In this document: piece by piece, positions 27,937 to 36,164 of the stretch
Layout: each line of letters starts with the position of its first letter
Position numbering within the stretch: the first letter of the stretch is position 1
Origin: Synechococcales cyanobacterium M55_K2018_004
GTDB lineage: Bacteria > Cyanobacteriota > Cyanobacteriia > Elainellales > Elainellaceae
Reading direction: 5' to 3'
Assembly: GCA_015295905.1 (NCBI GenBank)
Contig: DVEB01000096.1
Location: forward strand, 1-45,943
DNA: 45,943 bases
Made by a program: the position numbers and the translations under genes
Notes under the pieces: model-generated
What the model was told of the DNA's origin: nothing
What the model saw: the letters and a program-made list of their open reading frames with translations, nothing else
Database searches by the model: none

Positions 27937-28617
27937 CTAATTTACCTGGGTAAGCTTGAACGGGTTAAAATCTGTGTCCCTATCGTAGTAGTCTTCGTGT
28001 TCCTGCTGCTTCAGCCAGCCAGTCACCCAATATGTGATTGGGGTGAACAAGGCTTCGACACCGCACTTGAAGATGTAGTTAGAAACTACCAGCGTCCACA
28101 GCAGGCTATTGGGCAGTGTCCCAGCGAAGGCGATCGCCACAAACAGGGCCGTATCCACCCACTGGCCCACTAAAGTAGAGCCAATCGTCCGCATCCATAG
28201 GTGTCGTCCGTTGGTGACGATCTTCATTTTTGCCAGGGTAAAGGAGTTCGAGAATTCTCCAGCAAAGTAGGCGATCAGACTGGCGAAGACAATGCGAGGA
28301 GCCTGGCCCAAGATGGCTTCGTAGGCGGCCTGATGATTCCAGCCTTCTGCAGGTGGCAATGCCCCCACAACTGCAAAGGTGACGGACATGAGCGCTGCCG
28401 ACAAAAAGCCAATCCAAATCACCTTGCGCGATCGCGCATAACCATACACCTCGGTGAGGATGTCCCCGAAAATGTAGCTGAGGGGAAACAGAATGGTGCC
28501 GCCATCAAAGGTAAAGGGGCCGAGATTGAGAATCTTGGTTGAAGCGATGTTTGAAATTAAGAGCACTGCAACAAAGAAACCTGTGATGGTGTCGAGGTGT
28601 TTGTAGGCTTTCGGCAT
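27937..28617 (-). CDS. Queuosine precursor transporter (YhhQ/DUF165 family)
   Basis: The 226-residue membrane protein has about six helices and the family strings LLISNIASTKI, GTILFPLSYIFGDILTEVYGY and FAGEFSNSF. YhhQ proteins import queuosine precursors (preQ0/preQ1) used for tRNA modification. I chose ATG 28617; an upstream TTG is less likely. It follows the divergent petL-like region and is on the same strand as aspS, 147 bases upstream of it. Confidence 0.88.
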   Translation of the reverse strand: MPKAYKHLDTITGFFVAVLLISNIASTKILNLGPFTFDGGTILFPLSYIFGDILTEVYGYARSRKVIWIGFLSAALMSVTFAVVGALPPAEGWNHQAAYEAILGQAPRIVFASLIAYFAGEFSNSFTLAKMKIVTNGRHLWMRTIGSTLVGQWVDTALFVAIAFAGTLPNSLLWTLVVSNYIFKCGVEALFTPITYWVTGWLKQQEHEDYYDRDTDFNPFKLTQVN

Positions 28618-28748
28618 AGGGCAAGTCGCAACCTGAAGAGAAGACAAAAACAGCGGGGAAAGTTTGACTCATCCCGCCTTAGCTCTTTCGAATCATAGAA
28701 AGCGATTGAGGGTTGTGGATTTAAGCACCTGGACGGATCAGGTCAGGG

Positions 28749-28820
28749 GTGAACCACGGAGGCACGGAGAGCACGGAGTTAGCCTCTGTAATCTCTGTGG
28801 TCTCTGTGTCTCTGTGGTGA
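28749..28820. repeat. Cacggag/ctctgtg repeat (ubiquitous bacterial type)
   Basis: The stretch has ACCACGGAGGCACGGAGAGCACGGAG followed, after a short spacer, by CTCTGTGGTCTCTGTGTCTCTGTGGT, which is an imperfect inverted copy. Such CACGGAG/CTCTGTG palindromes are scattered through many bacterial genomes. Confidence 0.6.
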
Positions 28821-28835
28821 CTATCCCCCTCTTCC

Positions 28836-28928
28836 TCAGATGAGATTGGCACCCCGCAGAACCTTAAACAGGCCAATTGCGGTGACGAAGACTGCCCCCA
28901 AAATGACCACGTAAGCAACAATGCCCAT
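28836..28928 (-). CDS. petL: Cytochrome b6f subunit PetL-like mini-protein
   Basis: A 30-codon frame, too short for a usual gene call, encodes MGIVAYVVILGAVFV followed by a second half ending in LRGANLI. One membrane helix spans residues 3-20. The length (cyanobacterial PetL is 30-32 residues), the start (A/G-IVAY) and the LRxAxxI ending match PetL, a small subunit that stabilises the cytochrome b6f complex. The GGAGA ribosome binding site lies eight bases upstream of the ATG. Alternatives are another single-helix photosynthetic subunit. It is divergent from aroB. Confidence 0.7.
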   Translation of the reverse strand: MGIVAYVVILGAVFVTAIGLFKVLRGANLI

Positions 28929-28981
28929 GAATGAATCTCCCAACACGTCTTAAAACATTGCATTACCCCTATTGAACCATT

Positions 28982-29003
28982 GATCTGCATCGGATCTGCA
29001 TCG
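28982..29003. repeat. 11-bp exact tandem duplication
   Basis: GATCTGCATCG occurs twice in a row in the spacer between the petL-like gene and aroB. Confidence 0.85.
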
Positions 29004-29061
29004 GTTGAGGTGGGATAATGATGCTCTCTCCCTGCTGTTGTGTCCAAGCTCAGGTCATGCC

Positions 29062-30186
29062 ATGAAGTCTGTGATCCCCGTCAACCTACCTCAGCAGTCC
29101 TACGAGATTGCGATCGCCCCTGCCAGTCTTGCTCACCTGGGGAGTTGGATGCAGCCCCTCAAGTTGGGCAAAAAAGTGCTGCTGGTCTCCAACCCCATGG
29201 TCTTTAAGCACTATGGGCAACAAGTGTTGGACTCCCTCGTCCAAGCTGGCTTTCAGGTCTCGCCATGCCTGTTGCCAGCAGGCGAGCGCTACAAGACGCT
29301 GAACTCCGTCCAAAAGATCTACAACGTTGCCCTAGCACATCGATTGGAACGTTCCTCCACGATTGTTGCCCTGGGGGGCGGGGTGATTGGTGATATGGCA
29401 GGCTTTGCGGCAGCAACTTGGCTACGGGGGATCAACTTTGTGCAGGTGCCTACTTCCCTGCTGGCAATGGTGGATGCCTCGATCGGGGGCAAAACTGGAG
29501 TCAACCACCCCCACGGCAAAAACCTGATCGGTGCTTTTCACCAACCTCGGCTTGTGGTGATCGACCCGCAGGTATTGGCGACTCTGCCCGCACGCGAGTT
29601 CCGCGCTGGCATGGCAGAGGTGATTAAGTATGGCGTGATCTGGGATGCGGAACTATTTGCAGCGCTGGAAGCGGCCCAACGGCTAGACCAACAGCGCTAT
29701 GTCTCTGCTGACTTGATGCAGATGATCTTGACCCGCTCCTGTCAGGCCAAAGCTGAGGTGGTTAGCCAGGACGAAAAGGAAGCAGGGCTACGGGCGATCC
29801 TCAACTACGGTCACACGATTGGTCATGCGGTGGAAAGTCTGACAGGCTATCGTGTGGTCAACCATGGCGAAGCAGTGGCGATCGGGATGGTGGCCGCAGG
29901 CGCGATCGCCCTCCAACTTGGCCTCTGGAAGCAGACCTGTAGCGATCGCCAGCGTGCTCTGATCGAAAAAGCTGGACTTCCAACCTGCCTCCCGGCTGGA
30001 CTCGACCTCGAGGCAATCCTCGACAGTTTGCAGACTGATAAGAAGGTGAAGGATGGGCGCGTTCGCTTTGTTCTGCCTACCGACATTGGCCAATGTACCG
30101 TCACCGACCAAGTGACTGCGGCGGTGATTCGCACGGTGCTGCAGACGTTGGACTCGTCAATAGCCGCTCGACCAGCGGTGCAGTGA
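29062..30186 (+). CDS. aroB: 3-Dehydroquinate synthase
   Basis: The 374-residue protein has the NAD-binding [14 protein letters not shown], the substrate loop [19 protein letters not shown], metal ligands in GHTIGHAVE and [10 protein letters not shown]. It closes DAHP to 3-dehydroquinate in the shikimate pathway. ATG 29062 has AGG seven bases upstream and begins MKSVIPVNL. The last dozen residues (after VLQTL) extend past the usual family end and are antisense to the DUF1361 gene, which overlaps by 86 bases. Confidence 0.97.
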   Translation: MKSVIPVNLPQQSYEIAIAPASLAHLGSWMQPLKLGKKVLLVSNPMVFKHYGQQVLDSLVQAGFQVSPCLLPAGERYKTLNSVQKIYNVALAHRLERSSTIVALGGGVIGDMAGFAAATWLRGINFVQVPTSLLAMVDASIGGKTGVNHPHGKNLIGAFHQPRLVVIDPQVLATLPAREFRAGMAEVIKYGVIWDAELFAALEAAQRLDQQRYVSADLMQMILTRSCQAKAEVVSQDEKEAGLRAILNYGHTIGHAVESLTGYRVVNHGEAVAIGMVAAGAIALQLGLWKQTCSDRQRALIEKAGLPTCLPAGLDLEAILDSLQTDKKVKDGRVRFVLPTDIGQCTVTDQVTAAVIRTVLQTLDSSIAARPAVQ

Positions 30187-30775
30187 TCCAAAAAAGCACA
30201 GTGATCACTAAAAATGTGGTCACGATGACCAGCAGCGATCGCCCCATCACCAAATCGTGTAGCCCCCTAACCAACACCTGCCTGGGTCGGGTGGCCAAGT
30301 CCCAACTGTTGAACCGCTCAAACCGCCCCAGGTATACTCCCACCGCACTCAGCCCATGCAGCATGAATTGGATTGGTTGAGACCACTGGCCCCAGCCCTG
30401 ATTCTGCAGAAATTTGCTGAGGAGGACTAGGGAAACTGCGTAGGCGGCAAATCCCGCTAATAGAAACAGAACGTACTGGGGCAAAATCACTAGCACAACG
30501 GTTGAGTGCGATCGCTCCCATCCCCAGGTCTCTATTAGGTGCAGAGTATCTGTCAGGATGTAGGGAGCATTCGGCAGAAAGGCCACGAACAGGGCGACGC
30601 CCAGCAGCCACACGCCCCTTTGTAGCGGGCTTTGCGTCTGCCAGGAGAAGCGAGTTTGAAACAGGGCGATCGCCAGCCCCAGCGGTATCCACGCCAGCAA
30701 TAGGTTCCATCCCATCCAGCAGAGGTTGCTCCTCAGCACTTGCAGTGCATGGGTGATCCAGTCAAGCAGTTCCAT
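30101..30775 (-). CDS. DUF1361 family membrane protein
   Basis: The 224-residue protein has six or so membrane helices with the DUF1361 signatures [14 protein letters not shown] and [16 protein letters not shown]. The function of the family is unknown. Its ATG directly follows the stop of the GTPase gene (stop 30776-30778, start 30773-30775), so the two are translationally coupled. Its 3' end is antisense to the aroB 3' end. Confidence 0.85.
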   Translation of the reverse strand: MELLDWITHALQVLRSNLCWMGWNLLLAWIPLGLAIALFQTRFSWQTQSPLQRGVWLLGVALFVAFLPNAPYILTDTLHLIETWGWERSHSTVVLVILPQYVLFLLAGFAAYAVSLVLLSKFLQNQGWGQWSQPIQFMLHGLSAVGVYLGRFERFNSWDLATRPRQVLVRGLHDLVMGRSLLVIVTTFLVITVLFWITAPLVERLLTSPTSAAPCESPPQSLGR

Positions 30776-32173
30776 TCACGCTTGCCTCTTAAACCGTTCT
30801 TGGGCTGTTTTGAAGGCTTCCTGCATGACGGCTTGGATCTTCTCAGGGTCAGGTTTTATGCCACCCATCAGGTCTCCGAAGTAAACGCAGGCTCCTTCAC
30901 CCAAGGCCCAGGTGTAGGCCGCTGCCCAGGATGCGGCAATGATACTCCCCAGGCCAGGGATAAATTTGATCAGTTCGCGTCCAATCGCCTGTGCCAGGAA
31001 TCCCCCAGCGATCGCGCTCACCACCCCACCGGCCTGAGAAGGCGTCAGGATCTGGCCATACAATTGTCCCAGCAGGCTGATCATCGAGACCTGTAGCGTC
31101 GTCAGCACAGGCATGGTTGCAAAGGGGAGAGGCACTGCCGCAAGTGTCGCTGCCATGATGGAAAAGGCGAGGATGTAACGACGACCGACATCCCGGTAGA
31201 GGTTGCCAATTTGTTTACCCACTTCCCCATCTAACAACTGATGGATCGCGCGAGCCTCAGCTTCTGGTAGCAGGTCAGCCAAGCAGTCACGCAGGCTTTC
31301 GAGGCCGTAGAACACGGGAGTGTAGCCGTCTTCTTCGCGAGTAAAGTCAATCACCAAAGCGCGATCGCACACCCCTTGAAAGTTTGCTTGCAAAGCGGCA
31401 AAAGCCCGCTGCACCGACTCAAGCTGGGGTGGATAGGGGGGATGGTTGTCCGTACTAGACGGATAGACCTCGTGCAGGTTTGTGACTGCCAGCAAACAGG
31501 GAATTTCAGGAAACTGCTGGCGTAACTGCTGAGCAATTTGCCGCAGCGAATCCGTTGCAAAGTCGTTAATTTTGACGGTGAGAATAAAAACTCTCGCACG
31601 ACGCTCACCTTGCCTGAGGTCGTTCGTTAGTTCAGAAACAATCGTTTCAACATTGCGATTGACATCCCCCAACCCAACCGTGTCAGTAAAGATCAACAGA
31701 GGCAAGTCTTCCGAGGGATAGGCATAGCGTTGGGTGTGCTGGGTGTGGGGCCGAAACCCTTGACCCACAATTTCTGCAGAAACCCCCGTGAGCCCCCGTA
31801 TGATGGAACTTTTTCCTGCTTGGGGTTTGCCGATCAGAATGGCCTCAGTGGTCGGCAACTCAGCCCGTACCCGTTCAAGAATCGTCGCGATTTGCTCCTC
31901 ACTGACGCTAAACCACTGCACGACTGTCTGAGCCACTTGGTCGATGGGGAGATGGTTTTTTAGGCTGGCGATCGCCCCCTGCCACACACCAGCCACCTGA
32001 CCCACTACCTGCTCCATCCAGGAGGAATTTTTTGCTGCCACGGGCGGCTGTGAATCGGCCACGTTGAGCGACGAGGATACCACATCCGGAGCGATCGCAC
32101 CTTGCGGGTCTGAAGCTGGCGAGGCATCCGGCGGCGGTTGGGAGACGGCGTTTTTCGGAGGATACTCAAGCAT
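30776..32173 (-). CDS. GTPase with DUF697/YcjF-like membrane domain
   Basis: The 465-residue protein has a disordered N-terminus (about 1-100), a G domain with P-loop GKPQAGKSS (Lys121) and G3 FTDTVGLGD, and a C-terminal DUF697-like part with hydrophobic helices (YILAFSIMAATLAAVP, TLQVSMISLLGQLYG, FIPGLGSIIAASW). The G4 position reads TNLHE (Asn232), where family members have TKxD-like text, so base specificity may be altered. Related proteins are YeeP/YcjX-type or cyanobacterial ERA-like GTPases linked to membrane stress. It is the first gene of a two-gene unit with DUF1361. Confidence 0.85.
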   Translation of the reverse strand: MLEYPPKNAVSQPPPDASPASDPQGAIAPDVVSSSLNVADSQPPVAAKNSSWMEQVVGQVAGVWQGAIASLKNHLPIDQVAQTVVQWFSVSEEQIATILERVRAELPTTEAILIGKPQAGKSSIIRGLTGVSAEIVGQGFRPHTQHTQRYAYPSEDLPLLIFTDTVGLGDVNRNVETIVSELTNDLRQGERRARVFILTVKINDFATDSLRQIAQQLRQQFPEIPCLLAVTNLHEVYPSSTDNHPPYPPQLESVQRAFAALQANFQGVCDRALVIDFTREEDGYTPVFYGLESLRDCLADLLPEAEARAIHQLLDGEVGKQIGNLYRDVGRRYILAFSIMAATLAAVPLPFATMPVLTTLQVSMISLLGQLYGQILTPSQAGGVVSAIAGGFLAQAIGRELIKFIPGLGSIIAASWAAAYTWALGEGACVYFGDLMGGIKPDPEKIQAVMQEAFKTAQERFKRQA

Positions 32174-32324
32174 CGCTGGAATCAGTACGGATGACGGTGT
32201 GAGATGACAGGCAAGAGCGCCGGGTGAATAGAGGCTATTGATAAAAGCACACGCTTATTCAATAAAAATCAGATGTCTACCTAGTAGACTGGGTTGATAA
32301 TGCAAAGAATAATGAGAGACCCAT

Positions 32325-32346
32325 AACTCCGCTGAAACTCCGCTGA
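32325..32346. repeat. 11-bp exact tandem duplication
   Basis: AACTCCGCTGA occurs twice in a row just before the D-family element. Confidence 0.85.
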
Positions 32347-32385
32347 TAGTGCTGCCGAAGTACCTTGAGGGGGTTGGGTGACAGA

Positions 32386-32478
32386 GAAGAGAGCACTGTG
32401 CCCCTTTTCTCTTAGGTCTTTTCTCCTAGGTTGGGAGCAGGAGCTGGGGGATAAGGGCCTGCGGTGAAATGCTCTTCA
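32386..32478. repeat. D-family structured element
   Basis: AAGAGAGCA and TGCTCTT form outer arms, CCCCTT and AAGGGC the next pair, and the core has TCCTAGGTTGGGAGCAGGAG and GGGGGATAAGGGCCTGC. The core resembles the element at 11109-11192 although the outer arms differ. Confidence 0.65.
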
Positions 32479-32507
32479 CCCTAGGCAACTTAACCCTAGG
32501 CAAAGAG
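32478..32507. repeat. 15-bp tandem duplication
   Basis: ACCCTAGGCAACTTA is followed by ACCCTAGGCAAAGAG; the first 11 bases are identical. It abuts the D-family element. Confidence 0.75.
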
Positions 32508-32799
32508 TCTAAGTCGTTACTTTCGATTTGCTATGTTCCTTATTTAGGATAAATCTTCCGGTGGGAAACGTCTGCTGCTTCCAGGTACTGCTTCACTGCC
32601 AAAACGATACGGAAAACCGCGATCGCCCCAAATCTTGGGACTGCTTAATGCAAAGCCGATGGTTTGAGTCAGAGGCGCACTCCATACACGACTCACTCCA
32701 TTCTTTATTCCATTTTTTATACTGAATGCAGTCACAGCAACTAGAACATGGAAAGACATCCCCCCAGACAACGCATCCCCTACTCCTGCGCGATCGCCC

Positions 32800-34197
32800 A
32801 TGACTGTTGAAGCTAAAATTTCTCCTGCCTTCAGTGCCTTTCTGTCGGAGAGTGGTCCCAACGATCGGCGCGATGCCATCGTGATTTACGAGGCGCCAGC
32901 GCTCGAGGACAGCCCCGACCCGACGCAGCTCTGGGAGAGTGAGACGCGGCAAAAGTACCTAAAAGAGCGGATCAAAGTTCAGAAATCAGTAGCAGCAGAA
33001 CTGTTCGAGACCTACAAAACTGCTGGCGCGGAGCGATTGCCCGACCACCAACCTCCTGCCGTTAGCAAAATTGGCTCCGGTGCCCTGCCAATTGCAACTG
33101 TTGAGGTGACTCGTAGAACGCTGCCTGCCTTGGCCAAACACCCCAGCGTGGTGGCGATCTTGCCCAACCAAAAGATCCAGCTTATCCGCCCCAGTGCGAT
33201 CGCCTACGACGACCTCAACCGTCAGGAGGCAAAGCAGGGAATCACCTGGGGCTTGCAACAGCTTGGCATCCCCGACCTGTGGGCATACAGCAAAGGGGCA
33301 AACATTAACGTGGCGGTATTGGACACAGGGGTCTTCAGTGAACACCCGGCTCTCCAGGATCGGGTCAAGGATTTTGTGGTGATTGACCCAATGGGGCGAC
33401 GCATCACCGCTGATCCGCCGTTTGACAGTGGGCAGCACGGCACTCACGTTTGTGGCATCATTGCAGGCGGCAAAACGCCGGAGGGCGTTGCGATTGGCAT
33501 TGCCCCCGAAGCAAATCTGCTAGCGGCAAACGTGATGATTGGCGAGGCCACCCTGCAAACCCTGATGGAGGGAATCTCTTGGGCAGTGGAAAAGGGCGCG
33601 CATGTGCTGAACCTATCCCTCGGCTTCATGTACTACGAACCCAAATTTGCCCGGGTGTTTGAGTTGTTGCAAAACCAGTTTAATATCTTGCCTGTTGTGG
33701 CGATCGGCAACGAAGCGCACGGCAACTCTCGCTCTCCTGGCAACGCCTACAGCGCTTTTTCCGTGGGCGCGGTAGAACGAATGTCCCACAATCGCCTTGA
33801 CGTTGCATCCTTCAGTAGCGGAGCCAGCCTTGTCTTCCCTGGGCAAACCGCCTACGCACTGGTCACAAAGCCCGATGTCGTTGCCCCCGGTACGCAGGTC
33901 TATTCCTGCATTCCCCCCCAAGACCAACCTGATGGCAGTTACTACTATACCTACATGGACGGCACTTCAATGGCCGCCCCCCACGTCGCCGGGGTAGTTG
34001 CCTTGCTGATGGCCATCTTTCCTAAGATGCCCGTAACTAAAATTCTACAGGTCTTGAAGGACACTGCCAAGCACCCCGATGGTGAAAGACGTCGCCCCGA
34101 CAACCGCTGGGGCTACGGGCTGATCCAACCGCTGGAGGCATTGCAGGCGCTCAAACATGAGGCGACGCCGCAGGCGGAGCGGGACAAGTCCATCTGA
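32800..34197 (+). CDS. Subtilisin-like serine protease (S8), no signal peptide
   Basis: The 465-residue protein has the catalytic triad Asp175 (AVLDTGV), His213 (GQHGTHVCG) and Ser390 (GTSMAAPHVAG), with oxyanion Asn304 (AIGNEAHGN). Residues about 1-125 form a prodomain-like part (RDAIVIYEAP ... GALPIATVEVTRRTLPALA ... VVAILPNQKI). No signal peptide or transmembrane helix is seen, so it is probably cytosolic or is released by another route. The next gene encodes a free-standing protein that resembles this prodomain. A degenerate R-family repeat begins at the stop codon. Confidence 0.92.
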   Translation: MTVEAKISPAFSAFLSESGPNDRRDAIVIYEAPALEDSPDPTQLWESETRQKYLKERIKVQKSVAAELFETYKTAGAERLPDHQPPAVSKIGSGALPIATVEVTRRTLPALAKHPSVVAILPNQKIQLIRPSAIAYDDLNRQEAKQGITWGLQQLGIPDLWAYSKGANINVAVLDTGVFSEHPALQDRVKDFVVIDPMGRRITADPPFDSGQHGTHVCGIIAGGKTPEGVAIGIAPEANLLAANVMIGEATLQTLMEGISWAVEKGAHVLNLSLGFMYYEPKFARVFELLQNQFNILPVVAIGNEAHGNSRSPGNAYSAFSVGAVERMSHNRLDVASFSSGASLVFPGQTAYALVTKPDVVAPGTQVYSCIPPQDQPDGSYYYTYMDGTSMAAPHVAGVVALLMAIFPKMPVTKILQVLKDTAKHPDGERRRPDNRWGYGLIQPLEALQALKHEATPQAERDKSI

Positions 34198-34273
34198 CGT
34201 TGAAGCCTTGACTTTCTATGGCGTCGTCGTGCATGAAAAATCAGGGGTTTCAGCGTCTCTCAAATTCACGTTA
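34194..34273 (+). repeat. R-family repeat, copy 6 (degenerate)
   Basis: The stretch has TGACGTTGAAGCC at its start, which includes the subtilase TGA, and GGGGTTTCAGCGTCTCTCAAATTCACGTTAG at its end. The inner hairpins are lost. Match to the family is partial. Confidence 0.55.
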
Positions 34274-34286
34274 GGATAGTGTTACA

Positions 34287-34390
34287 CGGAATTCGTTTAT
34301 CAAATAGCAATTTGTTGTGGTGTAAGGTGTGAGCGTAGTGCACGTTTTACACTGCAATAGGTTGACTGAGTGACCGACGGAGTCGGTATC
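34287..34390 (+). repeat. S-family folded repeat, simple copy
   Basis: It begins CGGAATTCGTTTATCAAATAG, has an imperfect hairpin TTGTTGTGGTGTAA ... TTTACACTGCAA and ends ACCGACGGAGTCGGTAT. The same three parts appear in the copy near 11.1 kb. Confidence 0.75.
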
Positions 34391-34413
34391 ATACGGGGGC
34401 AATCAAGCTTACA

Positions 34414-34435
34414 TTGATCGACTCTTGATCGACTC
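34414..34435. repeat. 11-bp exact tandem duplication
   Basis: TTGATCGACTC occurs twice in a row in the spacer upstream of the prodomain-like gene. Confidence 0.85.
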
Positions 34436-34489
34436 ATCAGCCATGTGATCGCCTACTTAGAGCGATCGCTCTTGAAGGAAGTGCTAGTC

Positions 34490-34897
34490 ATGACCGCAGC
34501 AAAGCGTCCTGCTTCGCAAGAAAAACTGAGTTCTACTTTTCGCAAGCGCCTGCAAACGTTGAAACCCCATCAACAGGTGCGAGCGGTCGTGTTGCTGCAC
34601 ACCGAGCCAGTCTCCCCGGCCCAAACGCGGCAGACCGCCTCTGAACGGCAGGCTGCGATCGCTGCTCTACGCAATTCCGCCCAACAGGCATACCAGGCGA
34701 TCGCGCCCATCCTTGAACGCTTCGGCGGCCACCCGCTGGCCAGTCGCCCCAACGCCCTCGGTGCCATTCCGATCGAGATTACTGCCGAGGGAGTGAAAGC
34801 GCTAGCTCAGTCTGACTGGGTGGATGGCATTTTGGAAGATCAACCGATTCAACCCGTAGATGCTGCGATGAACGTGAAGTCGATCACCACCGCTTGA
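34490..34897 (+). CDS. Stand-alone prodomain/inhibitor-like protein (I9-like)
   Basis: The 135-residue protein has no signal peptide. Its layout parallels the N-terminal 125 residues of the upstream subtilase: RAVVLLHTEP against DAIVIYEAP, a helical middle with regular Arg/Gln spacing, then GAIPIEITAEGVKALAQ against GALPIATVEVTRRTLPALA, and VDGILEDQPIQPV against VVAILPNQKIQLI. Such I9-like folds fold and inhibit subtilases. I infer a trans-acting chaperone or inhibitor of the neighbouring protease. ATG 34490 has AAGGA upstream (about 11 bases); an upstream GTG at 34445 is less likely. The family name is not one I can state with certainty. Confidence 0.65.
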   Translation: MTAAKRPASQEKLSSTFRKRLQTLKPHQQVRAVVLLHTEPVSPAQTRQTASERQAAIAALRNSAQQAYQAIAPILERFGGHPLASRPNALGAIPIEITAEGVKALAQSDWVDGILEDQPIQPVDAAMNVKSITTA

Positions 34898-35072
34898 GAC
34901 GTTTTGCACCCGCGCAACACACCTCGACTGATGAGTTTGCGCGAGTGCATCTATTGCCCCCCCCTGCAACAGGATGCGTTAGTGACATCAACCATCCTGC
35001 AACTGGGGGATTGCAAACGTGACAGAAGCATGAGCGCAATTTAGTCCAAGCTGCAGCGGAGCAGCAAACCAC

Positions 35073-35840
35073 TCAGAGCAACACGGAGCCAAGGGCGATC
35101 GCCACCCCTGCGCCAATAAAGGTGTTAACAATATTCACCATCTCATTGGTAAGCCAGCGATAGTTCGACTGCAACGTGGCCCCAATCACGCTTTCTAGGT
35201 TTGTGGCAATAAACGCAGCGATGACGCAAAGGGCCACCCCTACCGGGGTAATCAGCCCCACTGCCCAGGCAACCAGAGCGATCGCTACTGCGGCCACCAC
35301 CCCTGCTAGGGTGCCCTCCAGACTCACCGCTCCTTCTGTTCCTCTGGGAACCGGTTGAAAAGTTGTGATCAGAAACGTACGTTTACCGTAAGCTTTGCCA
35401 ATTTCAGTAGCAGTTGTGTCGGCGAGTTTGGTACTCATGCTAGCAACGTACCCCAGGATCAACAGGCTGGTGATCAGTGCAGCCCCTTCATTGCCCATAC
35501 CCTCATTGCCCATAACAGTATAGGCTGCTAGGGCACAGAGAGTAGCCACCAGTGCTGACCCCCAGACGTTCTCTGGCCCCCGTGCCCCCGAACGCTTCTC
35601 TGCAATGCCTGCGGCTTCCTTTTGGGCCAGACCAACACGCGTCACCGCAGACCCCACTAAAAAGTAGAACATCATCACGACATACCCCTGCCAGCCTAGG
35701 GTGCCCCACAAAACGACGCCCAGCACCCAGGCATGCACAAGCCCAGCGGGGGTCAGCAATTTTTTCGGAGCAATCCAGGTCAGGCCTAGCAGAACAGTGT
35801 TGAGGGCGATCGCCACTAGCCATTGAGTCAGAAGATCCAT
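35073..35840 (-). CDS. DUF92/TIGR00297 membrane protein, VTE6-like phytyl-phosphate kinase
   Basis: The 255-residue protein has about six to seven membrane helices and the DUF92 strings GARGPENVWGSALVAT, ASMSTKLADTTATEIGKAYG and TEGAVSLEGTLAG. Plant VTE6 and its cyanobacterial relative phosphorylate phytyl-phosphate on the way to phytyl diphosphate for tocopherol and chlorophyll. The sequence contains MGNEGMGNEG, coded by a 15-bp tandem duplication, in a loop between membrane segments. It is a single-gene unit. Confidence 0.85.
   Translation of the reverse strand: MDLLTQWLVAIALNTVLLGLTWIAPKKLLTPAGLVHAWVLGVVLWGTLGWQGYVVMMFYFLVGSAVTRVGLAQKEAAGIAEKRSGARGPENVWGSALVATLCALAAYTVMGNEGMGNEGAALITSLLILGYVASMSTKLADTTATEIGKAYGKRTFLITTFQPVPRGTEGAVSLEGTLAGVVAAVAIALVAWAVGLITPVGVALCVIAAFIATNLESVIGATLQSNYRWLTNEMVNIVNTFIGAGVAIALGSVLL
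35487..35516. repeat. In-frame 15-bp tandem duplication inside VTE6-like gene
   Basis: TTCATTGCCCATACC is followed by CTCATTGCCCATAAC (13 of 15 identical). It is a multiple of three and yields the repeated pentapeptide MGNEG in the encoded protein. Confidence 0.85.
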
Positions 35841-35868
35841 GCCAGTTCCCCTTGAGTTCCCTCCTCAT

Positions 35869-35886
35869 CTTATGGCGCTTATGGCG
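35869..35886. repeat. 9-bp exact tandem duplication
   Basis: CTTATGGCG occurs twice in a row, about 30 bases upstream of the VTE6-like start. Confidence 0.75.
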
Positions 35887-35950
35887 CTACGCGCTCATGG
35901 TGTCAAACGCGAGACACGGCTGCAGTTCCCAGGTTAGTGGGACGACTATC

Positions 35951-35978
35951 TATATCGCTGCCGATATATCGCTGCCGA
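35951..35978. repeat. 14-bp exact tandem duplication
   Basis: TATATCGCTGCCGA occurs twice in a row in the spacer. Confidence 0.9.
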
Positions 35979-36164
35979 CCTCTGCAACCTTGTTTGTCGT
36001 CCCCACGTTAGTGGGCTGACTAAGTTTGCAATAGTCAGCATTGCAAGCAATGTCCCTACAAACGATAGCCAAAATCCAGCGGAAGTGGTGCCTTCATGCA
36101 CAGCTAAGAGGAGAGGGCTATCATAGGAAACAATGTTGACATTTCTTAATAGTGCGATCGCCTC

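Larger units (their letters stand above)
32174..32799. other. Long intergenic spacer between divergent GTPase and subtilase genes
   Basis: The 626 bases hold no recognisable gene. From left to right they show an AT-rich region (32230-32320), an 11-bp tandem duplication, a D-family element, a 15-bp tandem duplication, and a plus-strand TATACT at 32718-32723 that could be the subtilase -10 but has a poor -35. Confidence 0.45.
35841..36164. other. Intergenic spacer between divergent VTE6-like and BT1 genes
   Basis: These 324 bases have no gene. They hold a 9-bp exact duplication (CTTATGGCG, 35869-35886), a 14-bp exact duplication (35951-35978), GTTAGTGGG at 35931-35939 and again at 36007-36015, and a plus-strand TTGACA near 36134 that is too close to the start for a simple promoter of the next gene. 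Confidence 0.45.

Noticed and set aside
28749-28820. CACGGAG/CTCTGTG palindrome as a novel element
   Set aside because: This type of sequence is scattered in many bacterial genomes and is not specific to this window.
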